Assembly: GCA_001949185.1 (NCBI GenBank)
Contig: BDGG01000024.1
Coordinates: forward strand, 68,828 to 132,827
Length of the DNA stretch: 64,000 nucleotides
Direction: 5' to 3'
Source of the DNA: Ramazzottius varieornatus
Lineage: Eukaryota; Tardigrada; Eutardigrada; Parachela; Ramazzottiidae
Shown here one piece after another: positions 23,755 through 34,722 of the stretch (within the stretch, counting starts at the first letter, position 1; each line of letters starts with the position of its first letter). The position numbers and the translations under genes are program-made. Below the pieces are notes generated by a model. The model saw only the letters and a program-made list of their open reading frames with translations. It was not told the origin of the DNA and ran no database searches.

Positions 23755-25622
23755 ATGATCAGCTTGGCTGCACTGTGCATCGGGGTCGCGACACTTCTCT
23801 TCGTGACCTTGTTGTATTATCGCCGGAAATGCGAGAACGACCTGCTACCTCCCGGCCCTCCCGGTAAGTACGTCTTGGAAAAGTTTTGGCCATGTTGGAA
23901 TACGGGAAGTTCTAATACGAGGGTTTGGCTTTCTGTCCTGCAGGTTTGCCGTTATTAGGAAACCTTGGTCTGTTAAGGGGCAGTGGGATCGACAGACTGC
24001 GCCACTTGGTCAAGCTAGTCGATACTTACGGTCAGAACGGCATGGCGACGCTGCAGTTTGGACCAGGAAAAAATAATCGAATGGTTTTCATCAAGGATCA
24101 TGACACGATCAAACGTGCTCTTAGCAAAGATGAATTTTCCGGAAGACCAAAAACGTTCCTCAGAGACAGCTACTATCAAGGACAGGGTAATCCATGCTAC
24201 CCGTGCGATCACTGGTGAACTATTGTGCGTTACAAGTAATGCGCAGTGCATTTTAGGAATCGTTTTTGCTGATGGGGAACTGTGGGCGGAACACCGGCGA
24301 TTCGCAATAACGACTCTTCGAAACTTCGGCATGGGCAAGAGTAGCCTGCAAGAGCTGGTACTGGGGGAAGCTCGAGAGCTTGTCAACGCTTTCAAGGCAT
24401 TTGAAGGGAAACCCGTCGCGCCCTCAGCGGTGATACTTCCCTCTGTTTGCAATGTCCTGTGTGGTATCTCTTACGGAAGGCGCTTTAGCCATCAAGATGC
24501 ACGATTTATTCAGCTGACCAAGCTTACTGAAGAAAACCTGTACCTTGCTGCCAAATGCCAACCTTTGGATTTCTTCCCGTACTTACGACACATCCCTTTC
24601 ACAAACTACAAGACTATGATTCAGAAATGGACCAATAACCAAGACCAGATCGGTGACTTCTTACAAGCGCTTATTGTCGAGCACAAACGTAACTTCCGGC
24701 CCAGCGAAGACGAGCCGACTGACTACGTCGACGCTTTCCTCAAGCAACAATTCGTCGAGAAGAACAAACCTGATTCTACATTTACAGGTGCTTACATTGG
24801 AATCGCATCTGCACTTTCCTCGCTCAATTTCTTTGCCTGTCTTGCAGAGCGTCAACTACTTCGTTCCATTAATCCATTTGTTGGCGCCGGAACTCAGGCA
24901 ACTTCAACCACCCTATGCTGGGCTATTTTCTTTCTGCTGGACAACCCTGACGTCATGACCAGAGTACAGAAGGAAATTGACGGTGTTTTGGGAGAGCGGC
25001 TCTTCCCCCTCCTGGAGGACAAAGGTTACTACTGTCTCCATCGTTATTTATGCCTTTTCCTACCGTCTCGAATGTTTTTTTATATTTCTAGAGCGACTTC
25101 CCTACTGTCAAGCAACAATTACGGAAGTTCTGCGTTTGGGAAACATGGTTCCTATTCCCGGGCGTAGCACGGTGGATGTGGCCGAGATTAATGGATTCAT
25201 TTTGCCCAAAGGCACAAAAATCGCTCCACTGGTCATTGCCGTCCATGAAGACCCGACCTTGTTTCCTGAACCAATGGCATTTAAGCCGGAGCGTTTTCTT
25301 GATCAACACGGACAGTTCGTCAACAAGGTTGATTGGCTGCTGGCCTTTGGATCAGGTACCTTGCTGATGGCACTTAACTGGGCTGGGTAAATACCATTCC
25401 GATCGAGACCAGGACGTCAGAGCGGCTGGTTTTTTTCCAGGTAAACGGCTTTGTTTGGGCGAGGCACTGGCCAGAATGGAACTTTTCATCTTCTTCGTGA
25501 CATTGGCCAGAAACTTTACCTTTGGACCGATACAAGATGGAGACGTGCTACCGGGACATGTGCTGACACAGATTGTGAACTGTCCCAGACCGTTCCGCAC
25601 CTCCTTCACACCACGCGCATAA
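23755..25622 (+). CDS. Cytochrome P450, CYP2-clan-like, complete, 6 exons
   Basis: Exons are 23755-23863, 23944-24186, 24257-24787, 24848-25024, 25092-25355 and 25441-25622 (TAA), giving 501 residues. Visible marks: an N-terminal membrane anchor, the PPGPPG hinge, the I-helix oxygen-binding AGTQATS, the K-helix TEVLR (ExxR), FKPERF, and the haem loop FGSGKRLCLG with its cysteine ligand. This set is complete, so the enzyme should be an active ER-bound monooxygenase; the substrate is unknown. All five introns (60-85 bp) are phase 1. The fourth exon boundary pair encloses a 60-bp intron that is itself open in frame. Resemblance to CYP2/CYP18-type enzymes is by motif, not by search. Confidence 0.93.
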
Positions 25623-25707
25623 CTTGTGAGACCGACGGTTAACTGGAAGTTTCCTGTTGTCCAGTCCAGACTTATCATATTCTTTGGTTTATACTGATGG
25701 TTGCGTC

Positions 25708-25713
25708 ATTAAA
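25708..25713 (+). terminator. Polyadenylation signal ATTAAA of the P450 gene
   Basis: ATTAAA occurs 86 bp after the P450 stop codon, a usual distance for an invertebrate 3' UTR. Confidence 0.45.
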
Positions 25714-25855
25714 GTTTTCGAGATCGGTCAACCGATTTGCCAACTCCAGAGAATCGGAAATGCGTAGTTGCTGGTGTCCACAGAGTTAAAACCATTTTTG
25801 AGATCATCAGGACGAAACAAAGAAGCAAATAACAACGCCTTGACCGTCATATCCG

Positions 25856-26085
25856 TCTTGCTCTTGAATAATCCAGTGTCATTCTCGAAAGTAACTCTTG
25901 ATATACGTAACAGACGGAATGAACATTGCTGCCGTAATACTGTATTTTCACCAACTGCAACGCTTAGCAGTCGAAAGGAAATTACATTTCTTTTATGAGA
26001 AGCCCGAACGGAAATATGGGACCTTGCCTCTTCACCGAAAAGATGAGGGCTGGCCCCGCTTGGGGTTCCTTTTCAGGTGAGACTA
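25856..26085 (+). repeat. Segmental repeat, copy A (partner 32110-32340)
   Basis: About 220 bp match 32110-32340 directly at roughly 75-80 percent. Shared blocks are CTTGCTCTTGAATAA, GCAGTCGAAAGGAAAT and CGGAAATATG.GACCT..CCTCTTCAC. Both copies contain stops. It could be a decayed exon or an old repeat. Confidence 0.6.
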
Positions 26086-28059
26086 ACAACTAATGGATCC
26101 GCCCATGAGCCAAGCAGTTCATTCTAGTTCCTGGTCGAGGCTCGAACAACCTGTTGGCGAAAGCCAGAACGCCACGAAACGAGACTGGCTAGTGCGCACA
26201 CGCGCAGACCGTATGCGCTAGTAATACTGCGCATTTTTTGAAGGGGCGACTGGGCGAGACATAAAGATGACGCATCGGGTCTCGAAAAACATCGTGGCGG
26301 TGAGTGACCGAACAGACAAAACTAAGATTCTTAAAAAATGTCGGCCGTGTTTCTTTAGTCACTAAATTGCATTAGTTTACAGAAAACATTGTTTCCTACT
26401 TGTCTGAAAGTATCCTTAAGGGCACTTGGGACGCCGAACACCATTGACAGGAAAACAATCTTGTCCGCGCGAGCTGTAACAAATTTCGATATCTAGACTG
26501 CTAATAGGATAGACGAAACACTTGGTGATGATGGCCAAGTGAGTTTGTACGCGCACCGTTGTTCATGTCTCAGCAACATATGGAATTATGAAATTCGTCG
26601 ATTTCGGCTAACATTTTGGTGTCGGCGGCCGAATTCCGTAACGATCTTTTTTGCTTCCAAACTACCCTTTTCTGACATCAAGTTGTTGCGAATATCGATA
26701 ACAAGATCGTCATCCTCCATGACGCAGAAAATGCAGCGAATAAAACCAATGCCAAAAGTAGTTCCTTCGACAAGCGAAGAAAATTGAATAAAGCGGCGAA
26801 GTTTGCACCTTGATCACTAATTCGCTATTACAGCATACTGTTCCTTTGGATGTTTTGATCAGAAGAATAACACGTATCCTTCGAAACACCTTCTGTGATC
26901 TGTGCGGCTCCCTGTCTGAACTGCATATCTGGTGCTCAAGAGCATCTCATAGAATGAGAAAGTTAACGACTTGTGTAACTGACACCTGCTTGCAGGATGG
27001 CCTGGGTAATGGCCAGTGGTCACTCGCCCAGAACAGTATGGGCGCTGCTTTTGGCAACGGCAAGAGTTGGCCACGGAAGAGTGAGTGGCGTTGTCAACAA
27101 GCAAGACTTGCGGTACTCGGTCTTCGAACTGAGTTTGCACGCTCTGCGTAATCGCGTAAATGTTGGCTTAAAATCTAAACCGTAGAGAACCCTAGTTAAA
27201 AAAATATAATAGCAACTTCCGTATCGCTGTGACGTGGTTCTCAGCATACACCGTGCCATCCGCGCGAAGTAGCCTTTCCCGGCGAAGTAAAAGTAGCCAA
27301 TCAAGATCTCAATCAAGCGTCTGCGCTTTGCATGATGTAGTACGCGAAGAAAAAGTAAAATTTCCAAGTCAAAGGCTGGCCAACCTAATGGCCTGCCGTC
27401 CACATCACATTCAAACGGCAATGCCGCAGCTGTGTTCCCCCATGCCGTTAAATCACCTGAATTTACGCACTGTGTGTTTGCTTCACGTAAATTTCATCAT
27501 AATTCGACTTTTCCTGTGGCAGTGATCTTCCAGTGAAGCACTTGCGACGAACTTGCTCTGGATATCGAACGAAGTAGTTCAGCTGTATCACGAGCTAAAT
27601 TCGGAAAAGGAACGGAGCCGAGCTACCCCGAACTGGGCATCTTCTCGACGAAAGGAGGTGAGGTGAAAAAACGTGCAGTAGGACGTTCAAGCACACACTT
27701 GCTATAGCCTCTAGGACCAATACCGAATTTCAACCAATCAATTGCTTTCTGCAAATACTTTTCGTTTCGGAAAATATTTCTGGACGAAGAACCTGAGTTC
27801 TGGAGCCGACCAAATTCTGTTTTTCGAAAATTTGTACCCCGGTCTGTCATTTACTTTCCATTTTCCGGTCCGGATAATCGTGGGATATACCCCTTTTAAG
27901 CCGTCTGCTGTAGCGGTCCTTCGTACTGGATATTTTTAGTTTTGTATTTCACCTGCGTCTCACTTTGCCATTATTCCGAACCGGACTTCACAACCGATCC
28001 TGATTCAACTAACAAGTGGAATTGCACTCTGAAGAAGTTTTCTGTGTTCTGTATTGCAG
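26086..28059. other. Gene-poor stretch, one candidate signal-peptide exon
   Basis: At 26997-27080 a plus-strand ATG preceded by CTTGCAG encodes about 27 residues with a hydrophobic TVWALLLATARV core and then meets GTGAGT. This could be a first coding exon of a secreted protein, but no continuation was found. The rest holds no recognised feature. Confidence 0.3.
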
Positions 28060-30391
28060 GTATGTAAAAACGGGACCTGCCAGAGGGAGGGAGTTCGAGG
28101 GAGGTCAGAAGAAGCAGGCGAAGCCGTCCGATGTGGAGACGTTCCAGTGAGTGATCCGACAGTCACTTAACCCTGAAATTCTGTTTGGATCACAGTTTGT
28201 AGTTCCAGGTCCAACGATGCGAACCCGAAAGCGGGAGAGCGCTGTGGAGGAAGCCGAAAACCCCGAGAAGAGACGACCAGAGAACATCCACAAAAAAGGT
28301 TCGTTTATCTTGCCCGGTTGCGTTTTGCGAATTTCTGACTTGAGGGGTATACCCTATTCGATATATCTGTTGTCTTGTCAAACTTCATCCTGGTGCAATT
28401 TCCGGACAAGATGGCTCTGACTCTGGATACGAAAGCCGCCAAGACAACGACGAAAAGGGATGTGGACGAGGGTGTTTCCTACGACCAGTCTCTGGTTACA
28501 GGTGAGCAGATTATCGTTCGCCATTCGGGGAAGATAGACGCGAAGCAACAGTCTTCTGAAGCCACGGTTGTGATCATCACTGCGAGCAAAACTGTAACTG
28601 AAGATCTACAAAGACTTTGGACGAGCAAGCCAGGAAAGCGATGGTAAAAGGATGCCATATTTTTAGTCAATCTCTGCTGTCAAGGCTTTCTTATCGAAAT
28701 AATTTTCGGAAAATCGTGCCAAAGAAACCCTCCGGTCAGTTGGCTCCCTCCAAGATTCAGAATGAGCCAGCCTCCTTATCCGATTACCAAACAGGTAGTG
28801 GCGACAACGCAACACAAACCTCGGACGAAAATTCTGTCAGCCGAACGGCATTGTCACCACGAAAGGTAACTCGCTGGTTGTACTGCAATGAACCTCCGGA
28901 AATTTTAAAATATTTTTTCATGATGTCTTCGGAGTTACCAGGTGCTCCGGCCTCTAAGAAGCACTCTCTGGGGTGTACCCTTAATGATCCTGATGATGCA
29001 GAATCTTCTGCCCAGTAAGATATTCAATTATAGCAACAATCTAATTTATTACAGATTGTGGATTTCGGTCTTCCTATAAATTCACTTGAATAGTTGATTT
29101 TCACACTGGAGCAGCATCGTGGAATTCTCTGGACGAACGTGTATCATCATCGCCGGCGGAGTCGGACGATCGGAACGTTCGTGGAGAGCGAGACAAGGAG
29201 AGCACTCCAGAAACACCGCATGAGCTGGTGGAAGCTTCTTCGGGGTACACCTCTTATCGGAAAGCAACCAAGGTAGGCAAAATTGCATGCTTTCGTTCTT
29301 GATTGATCCTGCTGTTCGGCTTATCTCTTTTGTTCCGGAAACAAGAGACTAACCGGCAAATACCATCGACAGGATGCCAGTAAGACGTTGTGTACCATTT
29401 TTGATTCAGCATAAAATTACGCTGTGAAGATCCTGTTCCAGCGACCTCTCACGGGAACGTTTCGGTGCAATCCTGGTGGTCTAAACCATCCTACCCTCAA
29501 ATCTAGTCAGGAGGAAGTAGCCTATCCCGACACTGCCAAGAGATTGCAGTTAAGCTGCCAAAACAGACTGGTACGTTTGAGAACTTTTGAGTTAAAGTGC
29601 AACGTCTCGCCTCCTTAAGTCTTTAACTTACAGACGGCTCTCTTGGCCATCCTGAGTCACACTCCGCAACCGGAAGTCAAAGTTCCTCGACTCCCCTTCA
29701 AGCGCAGTATCCAAAGCCAACCTCCAGACCTGTCTTCGACCACGAAAAATTCCCGCATTTTGAGACGACTCGTTCTCTAAAACGTTATCTACGCTTACTC
29801 AGAAACTTTATGAAAACTTTTATTAGTATCTTCACGTTCGAAAAAACTAACTATACTCAGCATGCTGTTTGTAGGCGAGCTGAATCCTAATCAGCTTAGG
29901 ATCGTGGATGAAACCAGGCTGTCTCTGAAGACGGGAGGCTTCGGAAAGGTGGAGCAGTTCCCTGGAAGCGACGTGTGGGTCTGCGGCACTCGCTTCAAGA
30001 CCTTCAGAAGTGAACTCCACAAGAACTCTTTGACCGACGCGGTCGAGTTAGCTTTGCTGTTCTTTAGTTCAAGGCACAACGCTTTGGATTTGTTCATGGG
30101 TCGCGGATTCGGGCTTCAGGCAACCCTGGGCAGTGGTGTCATCACTGACATTGTCGGTAAGAGAAGTCCCGTTTTGCCGCTCTGTCAGGTTAGCTCAGCC
30201 TCTAACAGCGATGTTTTTCTCAGGCTGGATAAACTCCTTCCATCCAGCTGCCGTGCACGACCAGTACCGAAGTAGTCACGGCGTTTGGCAAACGCCTATA
30301 CAACATGAGGAAGAGTATGGACCCTGGCGAGGGTACTTCAGGAGTACACTCCAAAGATCTGGTTTTCGAATCTGATGACGAACCTTTGTGA
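28060..30391 (+). CDS. Multi-exon gene with a probable BEN domain at its C-terminus
   Basis: Exon-like blocks with good splice sites include 28060-28146, about 28209-28298, 29099-29272, 29875-30156 and 30224-30391. The middle blocks encode serine-, acid- and proline-rich disordered protein. The block at 29875-30156 plus 30224 onward reads as a BEN-type domain: an LF-like motif in the ELALLFFSS helix, a central TDIVGWI helix, and KRLYNMRKS at the end. In BEN proteins this region binds DNA or partner repressors. The last helix is in a frame shifted relative to its start, near 30265. One frame ends at 30375 and the other at 30391, so an indel (real or from assembly) is likely. N-terminal exons are uncertain, and the family call is tentative. 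Confidence 0.42.
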
Positions 30392-32565
30392 AATGTCTCG
30401 CTGTTTATTTAATTAGCCTTCCCTTTCTATAACTTTTATTAAGCATCCAAAGTTGAGAACGACGTAAGGTTTTCGTTGTTTGAAGGATAACTTTCCGAGC
30501 TGAGGATGTCCGTAAGAAAATTGAGAACCGGTATCACCCGACACTTCCGCTTCCGCTAAATAAATTCTTCTGAATCCCCTCCCGGACGTGCGATAGGGAC
30601 GCGATGAGGTATATGACGGAGGACATACCTGATCGCATCCGTTTGGTATCATTTTTGTAATGTGGGGGAGGAATCAATGTATTTTCCGGTACCAATATCT
30701 CTGTTGCAAAAATAAGCGCTCGTTCATGAAAACTGCTCGTCTCTAGTGCTCTTAAGCCAAATAACCGTTTATTTCTCCAGGAAATGCTTCCAATGTTGTT
30801 GCTGAAAGCTACCTTTGCACGGTTGTCGAACTCTGTAAGTCAACACAGAAATCACCAACGCGACATGACAGCCGACCGTCAGGCTATTGGTCCATCCGGA
30901 ACTCGTTCGGACTTGGTCAGAGTTCTTGAATTCTCCCGCAGTCTGAGTTACCGGTACGCAATTTTCATAGGCTACTCCTGAGAGCCAGAAATGAAAGTAC
31001 TTGGTTACTCGTCTCCGCATTAGCAAGAACCATTTATCACATGATCAGTATTCAGCCCTCATTGCAAACCGAAAACAGGGAACTTTCATTTCACTGAAAA
31101 CATAGCATGCGTCCGCAGTGCGCTGTCTACTGGACATCGTGCATCTTCGAGACACGGCCAGTCAAATCGATCGAGGCCTGCAGGCCGAAGGGAAGAACTA
31201 ACGCAGATACTCGAAAACGGGACGGAGTGGTCAGTGGTGAAGGGTGGAAGTTGCAGGGGTGCACATCATGAGACCTTCATCCGGCGAAGAGATCGGTGAA
31301 GATCGGTTTCCTCGGTGCTGAGGGGCTGTTCCCGATGAAGTGCTGCGTTAAGCTTCATCTGGTAACTCACTGCCTGTTGTTTTGAAGAGACTGGATCTGT
31401 TTAACACTGAAAGGAGAATTTCTCGGTGAAAAAAAGCCCTTCTTGCTGTTTTTCTCTGTCAAACTACTTTTCTAACAGTAAGATCTTCCGAAATTGTTTG
31501 CTTTTAGCGGTCTGCGCTGGCGTTTTGATGGATTTCACCTTATGTCTGTACCACGTCCGTGTAACGGATAAAAAACGTCTAATCCTTGTAAGACAAGGGC
31601 CAGTTTCCGCACGCGAACTAACGGTGTCGTGAAGACATCAAAGCACACTAACGGCTTCCAATCCGCCGTTGAAGCCGTGTTCGCTTTCCGATGAGGGCAG
31701 GACGGAACCAAACGGCAAAATACAGTGAATCAGAGAGACGGTTCGGAACACACAAACGAGCCACGGAAGCAGTATTCCATTAGCTGATCTTTCTGGACCA
31801 GTTTCCTTCGGAGAAACTGTGCTGCACTACGTGGTGACACATCAGGCAAACATAGGCGGCTAAAATAGCGCAGCTGCTCTCTGTACAGCACATTATGCTT
31901 TATAATTGAAGCGGCGGCAGGTTTCCGGCAAGGACCATCGGACACAAAGCAAATCTTCGACGTCAGGACTCCGTATGATTTAACGGTAACAGCTACAGGC
32001 GCCAGTCCACAGACAGGCTGCTTCAAGGCTGGCGCAGATGTTTTCCTGATACCTCGGCACAGTCAGTATTAGAATCAGTATCACTTATAAAAACCTCAAT
32101 GGAGATACCCCTCTTGCTCTTGAATAACCCGATGTCATTTCCGGAAGTAACACCAGTTGATACCTAGCAGCCGGAATACACATCGCTGTCATCGTGTTTT
32201 TCTCAACTGCAGCGCTTCGCAGTCGAAAGGAAATCACATTTTCTCTAGCGAGAAGACCCAACGGAAATATGAGACCTGGCCTCTTCACGGAAAACATGGG
32301 GGATGGTGCCGCGTGGGACTGCTGTTCGGGCCAGACTTAAAGCTGATAGAAGCCACTTCTTCTATGTTAGTTTCTAGATAGGCCCACTGTTCCCATCGCC
32401 TATGTCAGCATCGACGTTGCCATTTTTATACCAACCTACGGTTTCCTCACGAGTACTTAACCTCCGTGTGGATCAAATGACTTGAATTCTACCAGAATTT
32501 CCAAACTGGACGTTCTGGAATTGGAAGAATTTTTCTACTATTACAGCCACAAGTCGATTAGCCTG
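30392..32565. other. Intergenic, repeat copy at 32110-32340
   Basis: The only explained part is the partner of the 25856-26085 repeat. Other open frames are short and unsupported. Confidence 0.4.
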
Positions 32566-33014
32566 ATGTTTGATATCATATACGGCGGCGTCAACCAACC
32601 GCAGAACATGAGTCACAACAATTCATTATTACATGCCAATGACAACAATACATCCACGCCGTCATGGTGGACTGCCACACCGGTGTGCTTTCTGCTGATC
32701 ATGGTCATTTTAACGACACTGAACGGAACCTTACTTTACGTCTTTGCTCGCAACCAGAATCTGCGCACGACCTTCAACGTCTACGTTGTTAGCGTCTTAC
32801 TGGCCAATTTGGTAGAAACGCTGGTGCAGATGCCATTAAACCTGGCGCATTACCTACACTGGCTGAGTGTTACGGCATGCCCTTTCTACATCTACAGCGC
32901 AGCTGTGCAAGCCGTTGTGGTTTGCTCACACACGCTCATCACCTTGAATCGTGTTTGGGCGGTGACGGCGCCGGTGTCCTATCGAAAGTATCACCGGATG
33001 AAAGTGTCGCTGGC
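32566..33014 (+). pseudogene. Rhodopsin-like GPCR, 5' half (TM1 to start of TM4), interrupted by the Polinton
   Basis: Coding can start at ATG 32566 or 32608. The extracellular N-terminus after the second ATG carries N-glycosylation sequons (NNS, NNT). TM1, TM2 and TM3 follow. The DRY position reads NRV after LITL, and ICL2 then leads into TM4 at MKVSLA. At 33014 the reading frame is cut by the transposon. It resumes in the same frame at 55001 (after one target-duplication copy), where the rest of TM4 to TM7 is found. The gene therefore encoded an ordinary class A receptor of unknown ligand before insertion. Unless the element were removed precisely, only a truncated three-helix protein could be made from this half. 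Confidence 0.88.
33009..33014. repeat. Target-site duplication GCTGGC, left copy
   Basis: The 6-bp GCTGGC immediately precedes the element's AG terminus and is repeated at 54995-55000 right after its CT terminus. Six-base duplications are the norm for Maverick/Polinton integrase. Confidence 0.93.
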
Positions 33015-33119
33015 AGTAGTAAATGTACATCAGACATATGACAAAAATAACGGCTGTGTCCTACTCGGCGCCATTTCCGGACAAAGAGGCCATAGGCAGT
33101 GTAAGAAGTCGGCTTGAGA
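33015..33119. repeat. Polinton left inverted terminal repeat
   Basis: Matches the reverse complement of 54890-54994 with two differences. Its inner 30 bp (33090-33119) also pair with 33156-33185, giving a hairpin at the left end only. Confidence 0.9.
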
Positions 33120-33185
33120 AAAGTCACCTTGCATTGCTGGAGTAAAAAGTACACCTCTCAGGTCGACTTCTTACGCTGGCTATGG
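33090..33185. repeat. Terminal hairpin of the Polinton left end
   Basis: Arms 33090-33119 and 33156-33185 are complementary with a few mismatches. The 36-bp loop and right arm together match, in the plus orientation, the sequence at 54857-54918 near the right end. The left end thus holds a terminal-repeat arm followed by a directly oriented copy of the right-end sequence, as if the tip had been flipped. Confidence 0.75.
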
Positions 33186-33607
33186 TCTGACAGCCGATAC
33201 CTTCTTAGTCGGGTCTACGTCATCGTACCAAGGCTACAGACATACATCCTTACTCATTTCATCGTTTTATTTCATATTCTACCGAAAACAAATGACATCA
33301 TAGGGTACGGGAAAAGATTTTCCCTGGCTACCTTTCTCAGGCAGCATCTTGATTTTAGTGAGAAAGGTGTAGATACTTTTAGCACAGGCATTATGGGCGC
33401 AATTTTCACAGCAAGGAGATGAACCTTCGAAATACAAAACTAGATCGATCGTGCAGGTTACTAGATGTATATCTTTTTTGGTGGCGAAGAATATTGGGGT
33501 GCCCAGTCCCAGGATCACGAGCATCTTTCGGACAATGGCCGGATAGGAGGCGTCCATGAGTTCTGGTATCACTGAGCCAGGATAAAAAGCATGGCTTAAA
33601 TTTTCTG

Positions 33608-33718
33608 ATGCTTATCAGGAGGGTGGATTTTTCCGTGCAGATATTTACCGCGAGGTTGGATTTTACCACGCAGACGATTATCGAGAAATTGGATTTCAGC
33701 ATGCAGATGGCTATCAGA
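33608..33718 (+). repeat. 33-bp tandem repeat, three units, open in several frames
   Basis: Three successive 33-bp units (about 33617-33715) each read GGATTT..C..GCAGA....TA. One frame gives an 11-residue repeat of the form xxGFxxADxYR three times, a second starts at ATG 33608 and gives RxDFxxQxxxx. The region is upstream of a TATA box at 33772. It may be a decayed exon of an 11-residue-repeat protein or a promoter-proximal repeat; no family is recognised. Confidence 0.55.
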
Positions 33719-33771
33719 TGGACGGAATTTACGCAAAGATACAAAACCGCGTCTGGATGCAGAATGGTCTG

Positions 33772-33778
33772 TATAAAT
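33772..33778 (+). promoter_or_regulatory. TATA box (TATAAAT)
   Basis: Lies 44 bp upstream of the ATG at 33816 that opens the leftmost spliced gene of the element. Confidence 0.45.
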
Positions 33779-33815
33779 CCACCACAACGAGGCGGAAATG
33801 TGGTTAGTCGCCAAG

Positions 33816-34722
33816 ATGTCGGACAGCGAGGACGAAATGATGGGTTGTGAGAGTCATCGTTCTGAGCGACACGGTTCTTGTGTCCAATGTTATCCAGCTT
33901 GGATGTTTCAGAAGACCGGGCAGTTCTGCCTTCGTCACTATCTGTACTATCCCAACACCGTCTGCAGTCGTGCTCTTTCTGCCATGTGGCTGCCGTCGTT
34001 CCGCCTGAGGAGAGCTCGGGATTCCGCATCGTCACTCGGGCTCCGCGATCTTTGTGCTTGAGCATCGCGCAACAAGGGCGTGACTTCCGTATTAGCTTTG
34101 TGGCTCGCAATATCCGCTACCGGGGAGAAAGGTTCTGGCGCGTGTATCCGGACATTACAGGTACGGTAATATTTGGATCGGCAGTGGTAGAGTAGAATGC
34201 CATCTTCCAAAATCTACTTTTTACTTCGGCAATGGGTGACGTCACCACCGTGTATAAAGTAGAAAGTCTGTTTTGCCGACTGACTTTTTACTCTGTAGGC
34301 CCACCTTTATTTGCAGGTGAAGAAGGCGACGTATCGGAGGTGACCCACTTAAAGGACTGGCGAGGAGCGTATGCAGGTGCGTTTTGCTTATGCAGAAGTG
34401 CGAATTTTCTTCTGTCTGTGTTTTGGTCTGAATATTGTCTTTTTTCGTTCTAGATTTCTATCCCATGGCGGATGGTCATGGAGAATTCGGTCTGCTGTCC
34501 CCAATCCAAGCCAGTCCCGACACCTTAGACGCGTTCGTGCAGCCATACCACCTCGATGGTTATGCCGCGGACGACGAAGGCAAAATTCTCCTTGGCGGCA
34601 ACGGCAGCACCAACCAAGCATTGTCGGACCGAAGCAGCTCCAGCAGCGCTAGCCTCAGCGATGTCTTTGACACGAATTTCATGGATGGGTATCTGCCGTA
34701 TCGTCGGTTCCCCTGGTGGTAG
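33816..34722 (+). CDS. Polinton left-end 3-exon gene, unknown, probably frameshifted
   Basis: Candidate exons are 33816-34160, 34317-34376 and 34455-34722 (TAG), with phase-1 GT-AG introns. It opens with an acidic MSDSEDEM start. A basic block (RDFRISFVARNIRYRG) lies near the end of exon 1 but in another frame, so one frameshift sits between about 33900 and 34000. The C-terminal exon is acidic and serine-rich (SDRSSSSSASLSDVF). An acidic tail after a basic core would suit a DNA-binding regulator, but I recognise no family. The first intron contains two of the element's hairpins and a perfect TGACGTCA, so this intron may double as a regulatory site. Confidence 0.45.
34190..34296. repeat. Two AGAAAGTC/GACTTTCT-type hairpins
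   Basis: Imperfect palindromes at 34190-34226 (GAGTAGAA...CTACTTTTTACTT) and 34257-34296 (AGTAGAAAGT...ACTTTTTACT). They belong to the hairpin family spread through the element's non-coding spaces. Confidence 0.65.
34237..34244. promoter_or_regulatory. CRE/ATF palindrome TGACGTCA
   Basis: A perfect 8-bp cAMP-response-type element between two hairpins (34190-34226 and 34257-34296). The same motif recurs at 41892, 41961, 42100, 50682 and 50751 in the element. Confidence 0.55.

Noticed and set aside
33406-34110. 234-codon open frame on the minus strand at the left of the Polinton
   Set aside because: It is opposite the TATA-driven plus-strand gene and the 33-bp repeat, has no recognisable domain, and its length is explained by the repeat being free of stops on both strands.
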